64,000 nucleotides of DNA from Chitinophaga sp. CF118 (GCF_900112615.1 NZ_FOMK01000004.1:930001-994000), one strand, 5' to 3'; shown: positions 9,040 to 20,500, counted from the stretch's first letter. Program-made: numbers and translations. Notes: generated from the sequence alone by a model not told the origin.

Positions 9040-10377
9040 TCAGATCTTATCAATTACCAGTACCCAATCATTTCCATTCTGTTGCTCACCGGGAGGATCA
9101 AATACCATCACACCTTTATTGCTGTAAGTGCCTATTTCTTTACTGCTGCCATCCCGTGGGTTATACCAGCTGGCCTTTACGTTTTTTCCGGAAATGTGTC
9201 CCATATTCACAGAGATATTGCGACCAGTATATGTGTAGATAAAAGCATAATCTTTACCCCTGGTGGCCAGCAGCCGCTCATATTGTTTTCCCTCTCCTGC
9301 TGCTATCAGTGACTGATCTGGAATCCGGTCAAAATAAGAATGAGAGAGCATGAGTTTTTTCAGATATAACATCTGTGCCGCTCCGGGTGCTTGAATAGCA
9401 TCTGACCAATATTCTTTTACACCATACACACCGCGGCCATCTTCCGGGCGATGCATCTGCATCACGGAATTATTGCCGTAAGTATAACCGAAAGCACCTG
9501 CAAAAACAGACCAATAACCATAGCGGCGAACATCGTCTGCTGTCCATCGTGGAGCCAGCGTATCGTGCAATCCGTGCGGGATACCTTCGTAAGAAGGTTC
9601 ACCGTCAATTACCGGTTTAACAGGTATGCGACGATAATCTGCCATTACATATTTCCAGTTATCTTCACCATAAGATTTCTGTGTTGTGTCCTGCGCATAC
9701 GTTTGATGGCCCGACTGGAACATGTTAAATGCCAGCCATGCATCTTTATGGAACCAGTCTGATGATTGCATACGACCCCGCGGGTGAAAAGTAATAAGGT
9801 GATGTTTATCTTCTTTGTATAAAGTACTACCTATTGCTTTCCATACTGCAATAGAATCACTTCCTTTTATATCACCACCGTTCAGCCAGATGATATTCGG
9901 TTTTCCCGCATATCTCTTTGCCAGGAAAGCGGCATATGTAACAGCATCCTTTTCACTCACCAATCCACTTTTTACATTGCCGCCCCATACAGGTACTAAG
10001 GCCATATATAAACCTCTGGCAGCTGCCATATCAATAACTGTATCTACATGATTCCAATAACCGGTTGATGATTGATGCGCCACATTCATGTTTATTAATG
10101 CACTGTCTCCATATACATCCTTTGCAGTCAGTGCAGGTAAGATCATTACCTGGATCACATTAAATCCTTTCTGCTGACGGTCTTTCAGATATTGATCTGC
10201 TTGTTTCGTAGTCAGCTTGGTAAATAACAGCCAGCCTGTGTCTCCCAGCCAAAAGAAGGGTTTACCGTCAGAGGTTTGCAGGTAATGGTTATTTTTAGAT
10301 ACACTTAATGCCTGCTGACTATGCGCATTGAGTGAAAAGAATATTATAAATGCAATGGCGATTATTTTGTTCAGCAT
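9040..10377 (-). CDS. GH140-like apiosidase (DUF4038 family)
   Basis: Secreted glycosidase resembling the DUF4038/GH140 family, whose characterised member releases apiose-linked side chains from rhamnogalacturonan II. A signal peptide (residues 1-20, 'FFSLNAHS') precedes a TIM barrel starting 'SDGKPFFWLGDTGWLLF', typical of DUF4038. Likely catalytic acids are Asp169 in 'IIWLNGGD' and Glu260 in 'VIDGEPSYEG'. The last 90 residues ('KNVKASWYNPRDG', 'VMVFDPPGE') match the small C-terminal collagen-binding-like domain that normally accompanies it. Length 445 is as expected. It is the first gene after the palindromic element, which lies in the 222-base gap upstream, so it may start a separately controlled segment of the locus. 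Confidence 0.9.
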   Translation of the reverse strand: MLNKIIAIAFIIFFSLNAHSQQALSVSKNNHYLQTSDGKPFFWLGDTGWLLFTKLTTKQADQYLKDRQQKGFNVIQVMILPALTAKDVYGDSALINMNVAHQSSTGYWNHVDTVIDMAAARGLYMALVPVWGGNVKSGLVSEKDAVTYAAFLAKRYAGKPNIIWLNGGDIKGSDSIAVWKAIGSTLYKEDKHHLITFHPRGRMQSSDWFHKDAWLAFNMFQSGHQTYAQDTTQKSYGEDNWKYVMADYRRIPVKPVIDGEPSYEGIPHGLHDTLAPRWTADDVRRYGYWSVFAGAFGYTYGNNSVMQMHRPEDGRGVYGVKEYWSDAIQAPGAAQMLYLKKLMLSHSYFDRIPDQSLIAAGEGKQYERLLATRGKDYAFIYTYTGRNISVNMGHISGKNVKASWYNPRDGSSKEIGTYSNKGVMVFDPPGEQQNGNDWVLVIDKI

Positions 10378-10431
10378 ATGGTTTAGTATTTGAGAGACCT
10401 GGTATTGATTACTATTAGAGAAACCTGTATA

Positions 10432-10572
10432 GATTGTTAATGATCATAAATACACTGCGTTTGCCTGTTTTATTTCTTAATTGGGCTTTAGTATAAGATT
10501 TAAGATTAGATCTTTATTATACTTCACCTAAGCATCACGGCACACAAGGTGTATTTATGATCATTAACAATC
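10432..10572. repeat. 141-bp palindromic element, copy 1 (related to 52924-53066)
   Basis: Perfect 24-base terminal inverted repeats (10432-10455 and 10549-10572, outer end GATTGTTAATGATCA) flank a 93-base core. The core can fold further: GTTTGCC at 10459-10465 against GGCACAC at 10539-10545 gives six of seven pairs, and CTTA against TAAG lies further in. A second copy lies about 42.5 kb away in the same orientation. No transposase and no clear target-site duplication are visible. Here it lies in the minus-strand transcript of the pectin locus, between the DUF6298 gene and the GH140 gene. Confidence 0.85.
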
Positions 10573-10599
10573 GAGCCTCATCGGCCTTTCTGTATGCGT

Positions 10600-13500
10600 T
10601 TATATCCGGCGCAGCCATAGTACTACAGGTCCGGTCACCGGGTTTTTAAAATTGTTATCTTTTACATGTTTATCTGTCTGCAATACATGCCCGTCTTTTA
10701 CATCTATCCAGCAGGCGTTAAATGAGCCTTTAGGAAGATTCAGTTGAATAGTGGAAGATGTGCTGTAAACAATATACTCATCACGATCGTTACGCAATGC
10801 AAACTGTGTGGAATCAGGCAGATCAACTGGTAACATCGTTGCTGCAGCAGATAGAAATCCCGATGCACCGATCACAGGAATGTTAGCCAGTGAACCACCC
10901 GCCATAAATACAGGCCAGCCAAAAGCATCATATCCATCTGCTGAATACAACACTGCTTTACCCGGATATTTACTGCGGTATTCTCTTACTGCGTGATATA
11001 CCTGCTCTGCACTGCTTTTCTTAGGTTTCAGCAGTCTTGCATGCTGGCGCGGAGCCAGGTGCTGACCGCCTTGCGGTGCATATGCGCTCCCATTCTGCTG
11101 ATAATACCAGTAGCGGATATCGATGAGATCTATTGCTGCTAATCTTTTCTGATCTTCTAAAATAGCATCCTGCACATCTTTGGTAGTGCTTAATCCAATG
11201 ATTGCCTGCTGGCCCGTTTCTCTTTTCCAGGCAGCCACTTCATCCGTCCAGAATTGTACGAAGTGAAGCGGACCTGTAAATTCCGCTCCCAGTAACTGAA
11301 TCACACTGGAGGTGCCAGAAAAATTGTTCAGACATTGGCGGATATAAGCCTTGTGCAGATTACGCCTAACAGCATATGTGGTATCATAAAATTGCGCTGA
11401 CATAAATATGCGTTTACCACCTGCATAAGGTGGTGGTTCAGGGAATCCCGTTGCATTGATGTTATTGGCAGGCCGCCAGGGGAAGTCTGCATAATGTGCC
11501 CCCGCTTCTATGATATTATGCTGAAAATATTGTTGGTGTATTAATACCAATCCCTTACTATCGGCCAGGGTGGCAAATCTTTTCAGGCGATCCCAGTACC
11601 AGTGATTGTATTTGGTAAGATCATACCTGCTCAGTCCATCCCAGGCAGTTCCTTGTCCGCTGCGGGCAAAGGGTTGCTCGTAGAAGGGTGGCCATACGTC
11701 TCCGTCTATACGCATTACCCGCTCATGATCATCACGACGACGATCATACCACAAACCATAGTTATGCTCAATAGTGGTTACATGTTTTCTCTGCATTCGT
11801 GCGGTTACACTATCCAGATCGTCTGTAAAACCGGTGCCTGTGCGTCCGGGTACAAAGCGGGTGATATGAGGTCCTGCTTCTTTTACATCATAAGGTTTTA
11901 TACTTCCGCGCCACCAGGGCACATCCCTTCGCCCACCAGTTAATACCGCACCATCACGTATCAGCCAACCATTGCTGATATGCATGGGTGGCAATGGTCT
12001 ATCTGCAGAAGGCTTCTTATATCCGATATTGTCAATCGTATTTACACCTGCGGCATTAACAGAAATTGGATTCCTTTGTGCTGATTGAAGAATCCAGTCA
12101 TATAGTGTCAATGCTGGCTGCTCTGATTGTTTGATCAGCGCTTCCGTTTGTGCTACTGTAGGACTACTGGATGCTTCGGACGTTACAGGCAGTAATTGTG
12201 CCCTTGATTTCTCTCCGATCCTATCACTCAGTTGCGCGTAATACAAACTACGGGGCTGAATATACTCATTTGAACTATTCCAGTATCCATCGCCGGCAAA
12301 TTGTGCCCAGGAGCCAAATGACCAGTTATCTGCTCCCGACGGGCGATAACAGTCTATCCTTGCTGCTACACATTGCCATAACATGCTGTTTGCTGCACTC
12401 CATCCTGCTCCCTGCCCATCCTGTCCACGGTTAGGAAAACCGAGTGCCTGTCCGTCTACCTGCACATTGTCAAGTAATAAACCCGATGCCCAGCTATCAA
12501 TAGCACCGCTATAACTGAAAGGCATGTATGATTCACATTGTACAAAAGCGTTTGGACCAGCAGCACAAAAACCTGTTGCAAAATCATGATAACCATATTC
12601 TGCATAGTTGCGTTGAAAAAGAGTTTGCTGTCCGGCTGTAAAAAAAGTGTTTCTGCGTTGTCCTCCAATTTCGGAAACTGGTGCAAGAGAAATGCAATCT
12701 TCTACGGTGATGCGTCTGCCAGTTTCAAGTACGGCGACAGCAGATCCGGCAAAGTGTTCAAACACTACCTGCCGTACCCAGGCATCTGTTGTATTTTCAA
12801 AAGTGATCGCCATCCAGCGATGGTCTTCATCTTTTACATTTGTTGTATCATATGTTGAACGGCATCGCAGGTTTTCAACTCCTGATTGTGAAATGCATCC
12901 GGGCCAGTGATATACGCTGATGGTACCACCGCCATAAGTTGTGTCCAGGGCTGTTGTAAGCGGAGCATCCAGTGTGAGTATATCGCCCGCGATAGCGGTA
13001 ATCTTTCTATCCCAGTGAATTTCCCTTTCGCCTGGCTTCCAGCCCAGTGAAGTAATACCTCCACCAAAATGTTCAGTTCCCAGTTGCAGGAGCCATGTTT
13101 TTGTGCAGGGTCTTGTTATTTGAACAAGATCGTTTGTTTTTATTCCCTGTGGATTACGAACTCTTATTTTACGTGCATTCACCGGTACATATGCATCTAT
13201 GATCTGCACTACAGGAGATAATATTTTGTTATCCTGTCCGGCGATGGTGATCAGCGTTTCCCTACTGTGACCAGTAGCCAATAACAGCGTTTCCCGGCCG
13301 CTACCCCGGAGTACAACTCCTGAAGTTCTGATATGCAGGCTACCAGCAACTTCATATATACCTTTGTCCAGCAGTACAGCACCACCTACCGGTAATGAAG
13401 AAACGTAGTCAATGGCCGCCTGGATTCGTACTGTAGCATCGCCATTCATTACAGGTACACGCACACGTACCGGCACATCCGGAATGGGAACTTCTCCCGC

Positions 13501-13674
13501 CATATATCCGCAATAAGAAAAATCGGGAATGCGATTGCCCAATGAATCAGCTGTGTATATTAAACGACCATCCTGTCCTACCGAAACCGGCGGGACAGGA
13601 GCAGTCTTTTTCTGTGCATACATCATACGGGGGATGCAACAGACCAATAGTATAATGAATAAGTTATTTTTCAT
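10600..13674 (-). CDS. Pectate-lyase-like beta-helix protein with DUF6298 domain
   Basis: Large secreted protein of pectin loci, catalytic role not established here. A signal peptide (about residues 1-20, ending MMYAQ) is followed by a right-handed beta-helix part, roughly residues 60-480, with 'VRIQAAIDYVSSLPVGGAVLLDKG' features shown as 'RIQAAIDYV' and 'GAVLLDKGIY', and ladder-like 'GVVLRGSG'. Residues about 560-1000 contain a barrel-like domain with 'HNYGLWYDRRRDDHERV', 'LIHQQYFQHNIIEAGAH' and 'YSADGYDAFGWPV', which I recognise as DUF6298-type. It overlaps the PL1 gene by 11 bases (13664-13674), so the two are coupled. The beta-helix suggests a polygalacturonan-type ligand; the second domain resembles glycosidase barrels. 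Family call is good, activity is unknown. Confidence 0.85.
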   Translation of the reverse strand: MKNNLFIILLVCCIPRMMYAQKKTAPVPPVSVGQDGRLIYTADSLGNRIPDFSYCGYMAGEVPIPDVPVRVRVPVMNGDATVRIQAAIDYVSSLPVGGAVLLDKGIYEVAGSLHIRTSGVVLRGSGRETLLLATGHSRETLITIAGQDNKILSPVVQIIDAYVPVNARKIRVRNPQGIKTNDLVQITRPCTKTWLLQLGTEHFGGGITSLGWKPGEREIHWDRKITAIAGDILTLDAPLTTALDTTYGGGTISVYHWPGCISQSGVENLRCRSTYDTTNVKDEDHRWMAITFENTTDAWVRQVVFEHFAGSAVAVLETGRRITVEDCISLAPVSEIGGQRRNTFFTAGQQTLFQRNYAEYGYHDFATGFCAAGPNAFVQCESYMPFSYSGAIDSWASGLLLDNVQVDGQALGFPNRGQDGQGAGWSAANSMLWQCVAARIDCYRPSGADNWSFGSWAQFAGDGYWNSSNEYIQPRSLYYAQLSDRIGEKSRAQLLPVTSEASSSPTVAQTEALIKQSEQPALTLYDWILQSAQRNPISVNAAGVNTIDNIGYKKPSADRPLPPMHISNGWLIRDGAVLTGGRRDVPWWRGSIKPYDVKEAGPHITRFVPGRTGTGFTDDLDSVTARMQRKHVTTIEHNYGLWYDRRRDDHERVMRIDGDVWPPFYEQPFARSGQGTAWDGLSRYDLTKYNHWYWDRLKRFATLADSKGLVLIHQQYFQHNIIEAGAHYADFPWRPANNINATGFPEPPPYAGGKRIFMSAQFYDTTYAVRRNLHKAYIRQCLNNFSGTSSVIQLLGAEFTGPLHFVQFWTDEVAAWKRETGQQAIIGLSTTKDVQDAILEDQKRLAAIDLIDIRYWYYQQNGSAYAPQGGQHLAPRQHARLLKPKKSSAEQVYHAVREYRSKYPGKAVLYSADGYDAFGWPVFMAGGSLANIPVIGASGFLSAAATMLPVDLPDSTQFALRNDRDEYIVYSTSSTIQLNLPKGSFNACWIDVKDGHVLQTDKHVKDNNFKNPVTGPVVLWLRRI

Positions 13675-15754
13675 CCCTTCGTTTCTTCCATTCGGCTTCC
13701 GCCTTTTTCATATCAATACCGGCAGCAGACAAATAATTATTGATGCGACCTTTATATTTACCAAACCATGCATGTTTCTTTTCTGAAGTGCCTGCATCCA
13801 TAGCATATTCACGCGCTTCTACCAGCCAGGACATAATCTGTCGCTGCTGCTGGGAAGTGAGCTGCGGCAGCATATCGAGATAAGCACTATAGGTAACCGG
13901 TAAGACACCATAGGTCATACCATCTTTTACTTTTGTTACCTGTTCAGTAGTTAACACTGAAGATAACTTAGATAGATAACGTACATGCAGTTGATGTAAT
14001 GCTGCTGTATCTTTTTCAGTATCCTTAATATCTATATACTGTTGTGCAATAATATCACGTACTGTTGCTGACTGCTGTACATTTCTTATACCCAGTGCGG
14101 CCACTATTTTATCTGCACGTTCTGTTGCAACAACGGTATAGCTTTTCTTATCTCCTTTAATATCATTCAGGAAGTTTTCAATGTTTGTATACCCGTCTCC
14201 GTTACCAACCTTTATGGCATCTGAAGCATCTTTCGGATTCAGTTTATGACGAATTTCCCATTCGTCCGGCATACCATCTCCATCAGTATCCTTATAGGGT
14301 TTCCCTTTATACTCAGGATATCCGCCTACCTGTCTGATGTCATAAATTATCCCCTGTTTATAAGAGTCTGCTCCCAAACGACGGGTGATATATTCATGCC
14401 CCAGGGTGGAAGACATATTCTCCTTATAAAGGATCTTTCCTGTTCTTACCTGCTCAATTACGCGGGCATCTACCGGATCTCTTTCAGGTAAGGTAGCACC
14501 TGCATTATCCAATACGTACTGATAGGCGTCTTTAGTCGGCATGATTGTGAAGTGAGGCATTGGCATCGGCTTATCAGACTTCATATCTTCTTTATACTTG
14601 CCTGCATCCGACAGATCTTCCACCTGTACACCACCATCCCAGTTATCTCTTGTCACTTTATCATTTCCTTCCATGATATTCCCGCTTACATATGCCCTGC
14701 CGTATTGCTGGTATTTCAACTTGCTGCGGCCGGATTCAGGCTTCAGCAAACGATGACCAACAGGATCGTCAGTAGGAGTAATAGGACCTGGTTTAAAATA
14801 GTTATTGATGATATTGAACTGTGAGCGGTAATCACCTCCATCGACTGTACGATGCTTCCAGTTAAAAACTACGTTATTAACAAAATTGAATACGCTGAAC
14901 CAGCCTACTGAAGGGTTACGTCCGGCATTACACGCCCAGAGGTTGCGGATAAAAGAGCAGTTTTCACCACCCAGTGTACTACCAAAAGCATGGTTATAGG
15001 TATCAAGAGCTTCTGAGGAAATACAGTTCTGAATAGTAATATTTATTGTTGGCAGTTTCTCTTCCTGGTATCCTTCACCCGGATTGTACATGTGCCGGTA
15101 GAGAGAAATATTTTCATCCAGTCCCCAGCTGGCAGAACAATGATCTATAATGATGTTACCTATGGGATTGCCGCCTAATGCATCGTCTCTGCGCCCTACA
15201 TTGGTTTCTCCACGGCGGAACCGCAGATAACGGATCACTACATCATGAGTATCTATCCAGAAGCTTTCACCTGCAATACATACCCCATTACCAGGAGCTG
15301 TTTGTCCTGCAATGGTTACATACGGAGCCCGAAGCATGATAGGCGTTTTCAGATGAATAATACCCGCCACATTAAATACGATGGTACGTGCCCCACCAGA
15401 CTCGCAGGCTTCACGTAAGGTACCCGGACCATTATCTTCCAGGCTGGTAATTACAAATACTTTACCCCCGCGTCCACCAAAAGTATAAGCGCCACCACCT
15501 TCTGCTCCCGGGAAAGCAAGTATATCTGCCTGTGGAAGATCTGTAGGACGGGCGGCAAACGGAACATACGGTTTACCATGTCTTGCTTCCTGCTGAACAA
15601 TGGGTAGGGCCTTCTGCCATGCTTCGTCTGCATGTTTTTTGGCGCTGTCCAGCAGTTTGTCACTTACTTCCTGTACATCCTTAGGAATTTTTGGATATTG
15701 AGCCTGTGCTTGCTGCGCGATGAAACATGCAGCTAAAAAGAAATATACTTTCAT
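13664..15754 (-). CDS. Pectate lyase (PL1-like) with C-terminal DUF3826
   Basis: Predicted secreted pectate lyase that cleaves polygalacturonan by calcium-dependent beta-elimination. The signal peptide 'MKVYFFLAACFIAQQAQAQ' is followed by a parallel beta-helix with PL1 hallmarks: 'LAFPGAEGGGAYTFGGRGG', 'TIVFNVAGIIHLKTPI', 'VTIAGQTAPG', 'HCSASWGLDENISLY' and 'ALDTYNHAFGSTLGG'. An EF-hand-like calcium motif, 'DTDGDGMPDEWE', lies near residue 490. The last 150 residues ('ADKIVAALGI', 'IIAQQYIDI') look like DUF3826, often attached to such lyases. At 696 residues it is longer than a bare PL1 because of this tail. It follows SusD after 63 bases and overlaps the DUF6298 gene. Confidence 0.92.
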   Translation of the reverse strand: MKVYFFLAACFIAQQAQAQYPKIPKDVQEVSDKLLDSAKKHADEAWQKALPIVQQEARHGKPYVPFAARPTDLPQADILAFPGAEGGGAYTFGGRGGKVFVITSLEDNGPGTLREACESGGARTIVFNVAGIIHLKTPIMLRAPYVTIAGQTAPGNGVCIAGESFWIDTHDVVIRYLRFRRGETNVGRRDDALGGNPIGNIIIDHCSASWGLDENISLYRHMYNPGEGYQEEKLPTINITIQNCISSEALDTYNHAFGSTLGGENCSFIRNLWACNAGRNPSVGWFSVFNFVNNVVFNWKHRTVDGGDYRSQFNIINNYFKPGPITPTDDPVGHRLLKPESGRSKLKYQQYGRAYVSGNIMEGNDKVTRDNWDGGVQVEDLSDAGKYKEDMKSDKPMPMPHFTIMPTKDAYQYVLDNAGATLPERDPVDARVIEQVRTGKILYKENMSSTLGHEYITRRLGADSYKQGIIYDIRQVGGYPEYKGKPYKDTDGDGMPDEWEIRHKLNPKDASDAIKVGNGDGYTNIENFLNDIKGDKKSYTVVATERADKIVAALGIRNVQQSATVRDIIAQQYIDIKDTEKDTAALHQLHVRYLSKLSSVLTTEQVTKVKDGMTYGVLPVTYSAYLDMLPQLTSQQQRQIMSWLVEAREYAMDAGTSEKKHAWFGKYKGRINNYLSAAGIDMKKAEAEWKKRRDEK

Positions 15755-15817
15755 CTCTATTAAATTACGAATTGATTATTCTGAATTAGCATTCTCTATT
15801 GAACAAATCATTAAATA

Positions 15818-17581
15818 TTATTCCAGCGGATTGAACGTACCACTACCCCATCCGGAGGTCTGTTCCAGTGCAGGATTCCTGAGAATATTTGATGTAGGAA
15901 TCGCATAGAAATAATATTCCGGTAAAAATTTAATTGGATTCTGTGTATCAAGTATATCCACTGTAGTGGTAAAGTAAGTAGTGTAATCTGCTCCGTTGAT
16001 ATCAATGCGATCACGCAACATAATACCAGCAGCATCTGGTTTTTCCAGATCTTTTACAGTAAATGGTGCTTTCACAGCTATCTTCAGAATGTGTCTACGG
16101 GTGCCATTCAGCTGATCAAATAATTTATTACGACGCAGATCATCATATCTTTTTCCTTCAAAAGCCAGTTCTATTCTACGTTCCAGCATGATAGCGCTAA
16201 ACATTTCTGTTTGTGTCATGCCAGTCTTTAATCCATACAAGCCAGTTCCACCTGCTTCAATACCAGCTCTTTTCCGGATAGCAATCAGCAGGTCATAAGC
16301 TTCCTGTGTACGTCCTGTAGCATTTGCGCATTCTGCCAGGTTTAGCATTACTTCTGCTAATCGCAGTTCTATCCAGTCTGTTTTTCCTAGTTTAGTATTA
16401 TCCTTAATGGTAGATGTATTGAGTCCTTTACGACAGTAGAAACCAGTTACCGAAGGTTTATTCTTATCGTCTGTAATACCAGTGTATAACCATTGTTTAC
16501 GTCCCGTTTTATTACTCAGTGGCCAGATACAACCATTGTAAGCAATAGTAGCATCAAAACGGGGATCGCGACCCTTCCAATAATATACTGAATCATAACC
16601 GGAGGTTGCATCTGTGATTGCCGCTCCGTTTTTCATAGGAAAAGCTCTGACCAGATCCAGGGTAGGCTGATAGGAACCACCACCGCCATTGGATTCGGAG
16701 TTAGGACGGGCTGCATCTTCAAAAGTACTGGCCTTGTTTGCTCCGTCAAAAGATCTCAGCATAATCACTTCTTTATTTCCGGTGCCTTCATCCAGCCATA
16801 CATTGGCAAAACTGGCAAACAATGCATAGCCATCAATGAGCAATGTATCATAAGCCGCTCTGTTGGCTTTATAGGCACGTTCCCAGCGCGCCGGATCATT
16901 AGTGGGATTAAACTGCGGACTGGCCCAGAACAGCAGCATACGGCCTTTTATACCTAATGCTGCACCTCTTGTAATACGACCACGATCTGCACTTCCCCAG
17001 CTAGCGGGCAATGAAGTAGCCATATCAAAGTCACGCGCAATAGAGTCTATACATTCAGATGTTTTATTGCGTTTTACCTGGAGGTTATCTGTTACCCAGT
17101 CTTGCGGATAACTAATATATGGCACACCGCCGTAAAGTTTTACCAGCTGAAAATAGACCCATCCTCTTAAAAAATAGGCCTGTGCTTTTATTTTAGTTTT
17201 CACATCCAGCGGTAATGCGCCCTGTTCTATTTCCGTAAGCAGAATATTAATTTTACGGATGTAAGCCCAGGCATTATTTGATGCATTACCACCGAAAAAG
17301 TCAGTCACATTATCTACTGATAGTTGTCCGTACCACACCTTTTGTTCGCCTCCGTTATAATCATCTGCCAGATCATGAATAGCAGTAGGCAATGCAGCGG
17401 AACCAGCCAGGTTAGGCCATGTGGGCATGGAAATATCATAGAGCCTGTTCAGGTAAAGCGTAGCAGTAGATTCAGCATCCCAGGTACGTTCATCTATTCC
17501 CGAGAGATCTGTTTTATCCAGGATTTTTGAGCAGGCACTAAGTCCTGCCAAAATTGAAATACATATCAATAACTTTCTCAT
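15818..17581 (-). CDS. RagB/SusD family lipoprotein
   Basis: Glycan-binding surface lipoprotein, partner of the SusC encoded just upstream. 'MRKLLICISILAGLSACSK' has a lipobox LSAC with Cys17. The SusD signature helices are seen in 'AQAYFLRGWVYFQLVKLYGG', 'LGIKGRMLLFWASP', and 'IMLERRIELAFEGKRYDDLRR', and the extended C-terminus ends in 'GSGTFNPLE', a common SusD ending. It overlaps the susC stop by 4 bases (17578-17581, ATGA), which supports tight coupling. Length 587 is normal. This pair heads the pectin locus. Confidence 0.96.
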   Translation of the reverse strand: MRKLLICISILAGLSACSKILDKTDLSGIDERTWDAESTATLYLNRLYDISMPTWPNLAGSAALPTAIHDLADDYNGGEQKVWYGQLSVDNVTDFFGGNASNNAWAYIRKINILLTEIEQGALPLDVKTKIKAQAYFLRGWVYFQLVKLYGGVPYISYPQDWVTDNLQVKRNKTSECIDSIARDFDMATSLPASWGSADRGRITRGAALGIKGRMLLFWASPQFNPTNDPARWERAYKANRAAYDTLLIDGYALFASFANVWLDEGTGNKEVIMLRSFDGANKASTFEDAARPNSESNGGGGSYQPTLDLVRAFPMKNGAAITDATSGYDSVYYWKGRDPRFDATIAYNGCIWPLSNKTGRKQWLYTGITDDKNKPSVTGFYCRKGLNTSTIKDNTKLGKTDWIELRLAEVMLNLAECANATGRTQEAYDLLIAIRKRAGIEAGGTGLYGLKTGMTQTEMFSAIMLERRIELAFEGKRYDDLRRNKLFDQLNGTRRHILKIAVKAPFTVKDLEKPDAAGIMLRDRIDINGADYTTYFTTTVDILDTQNPIKFLPEYYFYAIPTSNILRNPALEQTSGWGSGTFNPLE

Positions 17582-20500
17582 AAACTCAGATTTAAACCGA
17601 ACGTATAGGTACGGAGTGCAGGATAATCTATTGCCAGGTTGGTAGCCGGATCTTTGTAAGGTTGATTATTAATGATTGACCATAAGTTGGTGCCGGTAAC
17701 GAAGAACCTAAGGTCAGGAATCTTCCATTTTGCTGACAGTTCCTGAGGCAATCCATAAGACAACATCATATTATTTACCCGCATAGTTGTACCACTGCGT
17801 ACCCAGAAATCAGATACTTCTTTGATGAGTGGTGAATTGATGAGTGGATACTTTGCATTAGGATTTTCGGGCGACCATGAATCTTTCCAGATAGCCAGTG
17901 AGCGTTGATTCTCTGTTGCCGGTGTTCTGGCAGTTTTATCATACGCCTCATATCCACCTACCTGCAGACCAATATTGGCGCTCAGTTTAAAGGTTTTCCA
18001 GGAAGCTCCCAGAATAAAGCCTACCCCATAAACGCTTCCACTTCTTGGTGCAATACGGGTTTTATCATTTTCATCAATCTTACCATCTTTGTTAATATCC
18101 TCAAAGTTCATGTATCCGGGAATCAATGTCGCCCCGTCAATTGTGTAACCAGGATTCTTCAAAAGGAAGGCATCTACTTCCTTTTGTGTACGCAAAATGC
18201 CGGTAGACTTATACCCTTCCATACCATTATCTGTTCTGCGACCAATAGGATTTTTCCAGGCGGTATCTCCTGCTCCGTAGAATTTGCGGATCACCTTATT
18301 ATCGCTGATGGCGAAGTTGATACCTGCAGAGAATTTAAGATCTTTCGTAATGGAACCATTATAGTTCAGCATGGCTTCCAGTCCCCAGGATTTTAACCTG
18401 CCATAATTCTGATCGGAGATACCACCACCAAAGGTAGTAGGCACGGTACTGGTGGGTTGCATCAGCATATCGTAATTATAACGATGGTACAGATCGATCG
18501 AAAAATTAAGACTGCGGTTCAGCGCGGTTCCATCAAATCCAAGATTCTTGTATAATGCGCGTTCCCAGGTGATAGAAGGATTTGGAATATCATTGTTGCT
18601 TAATCCGCTCGTGTATGTGCTACCAAACAGCATACCGGTGGTTTGTGTATAGCGTTCTTTATATTGGTAGTTTTTAACGGCATCATTACCGGTTAATCCT
18701 ACCTGGAAACGTATTTTAAAATCATTTATAAACTTCACATGTTCTTTGAAGAAATTCTCTTCAGACAATTTCCAACCCACTGCTACAGATGGGAAATATC
18801 CCCACTGCGATGTTTTGGGGAAGTTTGGGGAAGCATCTGCACGGAAAGTAGCTTCGAGCAGGAATTTATCCATGAAAGCATAGTTAAGTCTTCCCAGGTA
18901 ACTCATTCTTCCACCCTCAGCTGCTGAGCCGGAGTTATCGTAAAAGGATTTGTCCTGGCTGAATGCAAACAGCTGATCGATACCAGGGATTACCACTTGT
19001 TCACGACGGGTATCAAAATTATCACTCTGTGTTTCGCTCTGTTCAGCTACAAGTATCAGGTTAACATCATGTTTGCCGAATTTCCGTCCGTAGTTCACAG
19101 ACTCATTCAACTGATAGTTGGAAGTACCGCCATATGATTCCGTCATCAGGTTACCGTTCTTAATCAGAATACTTGGATTGGCGGTAGTCAGCTGATTGGT
19201 GAAAATCACATTCTGTGTACCAGTATGTGTGCCTTCCTTCACAAAGTTGTAGAGCGAGTAAGGCAAATAATATTCCTTCCCAAAGTTGTTACGGGCATTA
19301 CGGGCATACTGTACGCGGAATGTTAATCCTTCTATAGCAGGCACCTTATAATCCAGACTCGCATTGATGGTTTGTCCCTGAGATTTCAGTTTGCTGTAAC
19401 TACCTGTTTTCACCAGCTCTCCGGGGTGCCAGCCTGGCACGGAAGAGTATACCGGTCTACCATCAATGTACATAGGTACCCATCCGGGAGTAAGCAATAG
19501 TGCACTCACTGTAGCACTCATCTGATCTGACTGTTCTGTTAATCCTGATTGTACAGTTTTAGGTGTAGGTCTGTTGGTTAATGCATTATCGGTAGAGAAG
19601 GAAATGGTTGTTGTAAGATTATCGGTGATCTTTGCATTGATACCCATACGTAACCCGTATTTTGTTACATTCAGATCACCCACATTACCGTTTTCCTTGT
19701 AATAGTTTCCACCGGCAAAAAAGGTGAGTCGCTCTGTTCCCCCGCTCACACTGAGGGTATGACGACTTAGATGAGAGCTTTTCCATACATCATCTATCCA
19801 GTTGTTATTATGTGTTTTAAGATATGTTAGCTCATCTGGTGTATAATATTTGTTTGCATCAACATCTTTAAGGCTGGTGTATTTATTATTCAACAATACT
19901 GCATGGTCATAGCCTGTCAGCATTTCCGGAATGTAGGTAGCAGAAGAGATCCCATATGAGCCAGCATAACTGATGCGTGGTTTTCCGGGACGTCCCATTT
20001 TTGTTTTTACCAGAATAACGCCATTTGCACCTCTTGCACCATAGATAGAAGCGGCGGCATCTTTCAGGAAGGTGACACTTTCAATAAGTGTAGCATCCAG
20101 GTTATCGAAATCCTGTTTGGTAAGCTGGAAGCCGTCAATTACAAAAAGTGGATCTGTAGAGGAGCCGGTAGCTGCCCAGGTAACAGGGTTTCTTATAGTG
20201 AGTGAAGTAGTAGCTCCCGGCCGGCCCGATGCCTGAGAAACAGATACACCAGGTACTTTATTCTGCAGTGCAGTGGCCAGGTTGGCCACTGGCAGATCTT
20301 CAATCTCGGATGCATTCACAGCGCTAACAGCACCTAATACATTCGCTCTTTTCTGAACACCATATCCTATGATTACAGTTTCATTAAGTGATTTCACATC
20401 TTTTTCCAGATATACAACATCTATGGCTGTACGACCATTTACAGGAATTTCCTTTGTTACATATCCCATTTGGGAAAAAATGATTGTAGAGTTTTCATGT

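Noticed and set aside
10432..10572. Palindromic element as an insertion sequence
   Set aside because: There is no transposase gene and no visible target duplication; at most it is a non-autonomous element.
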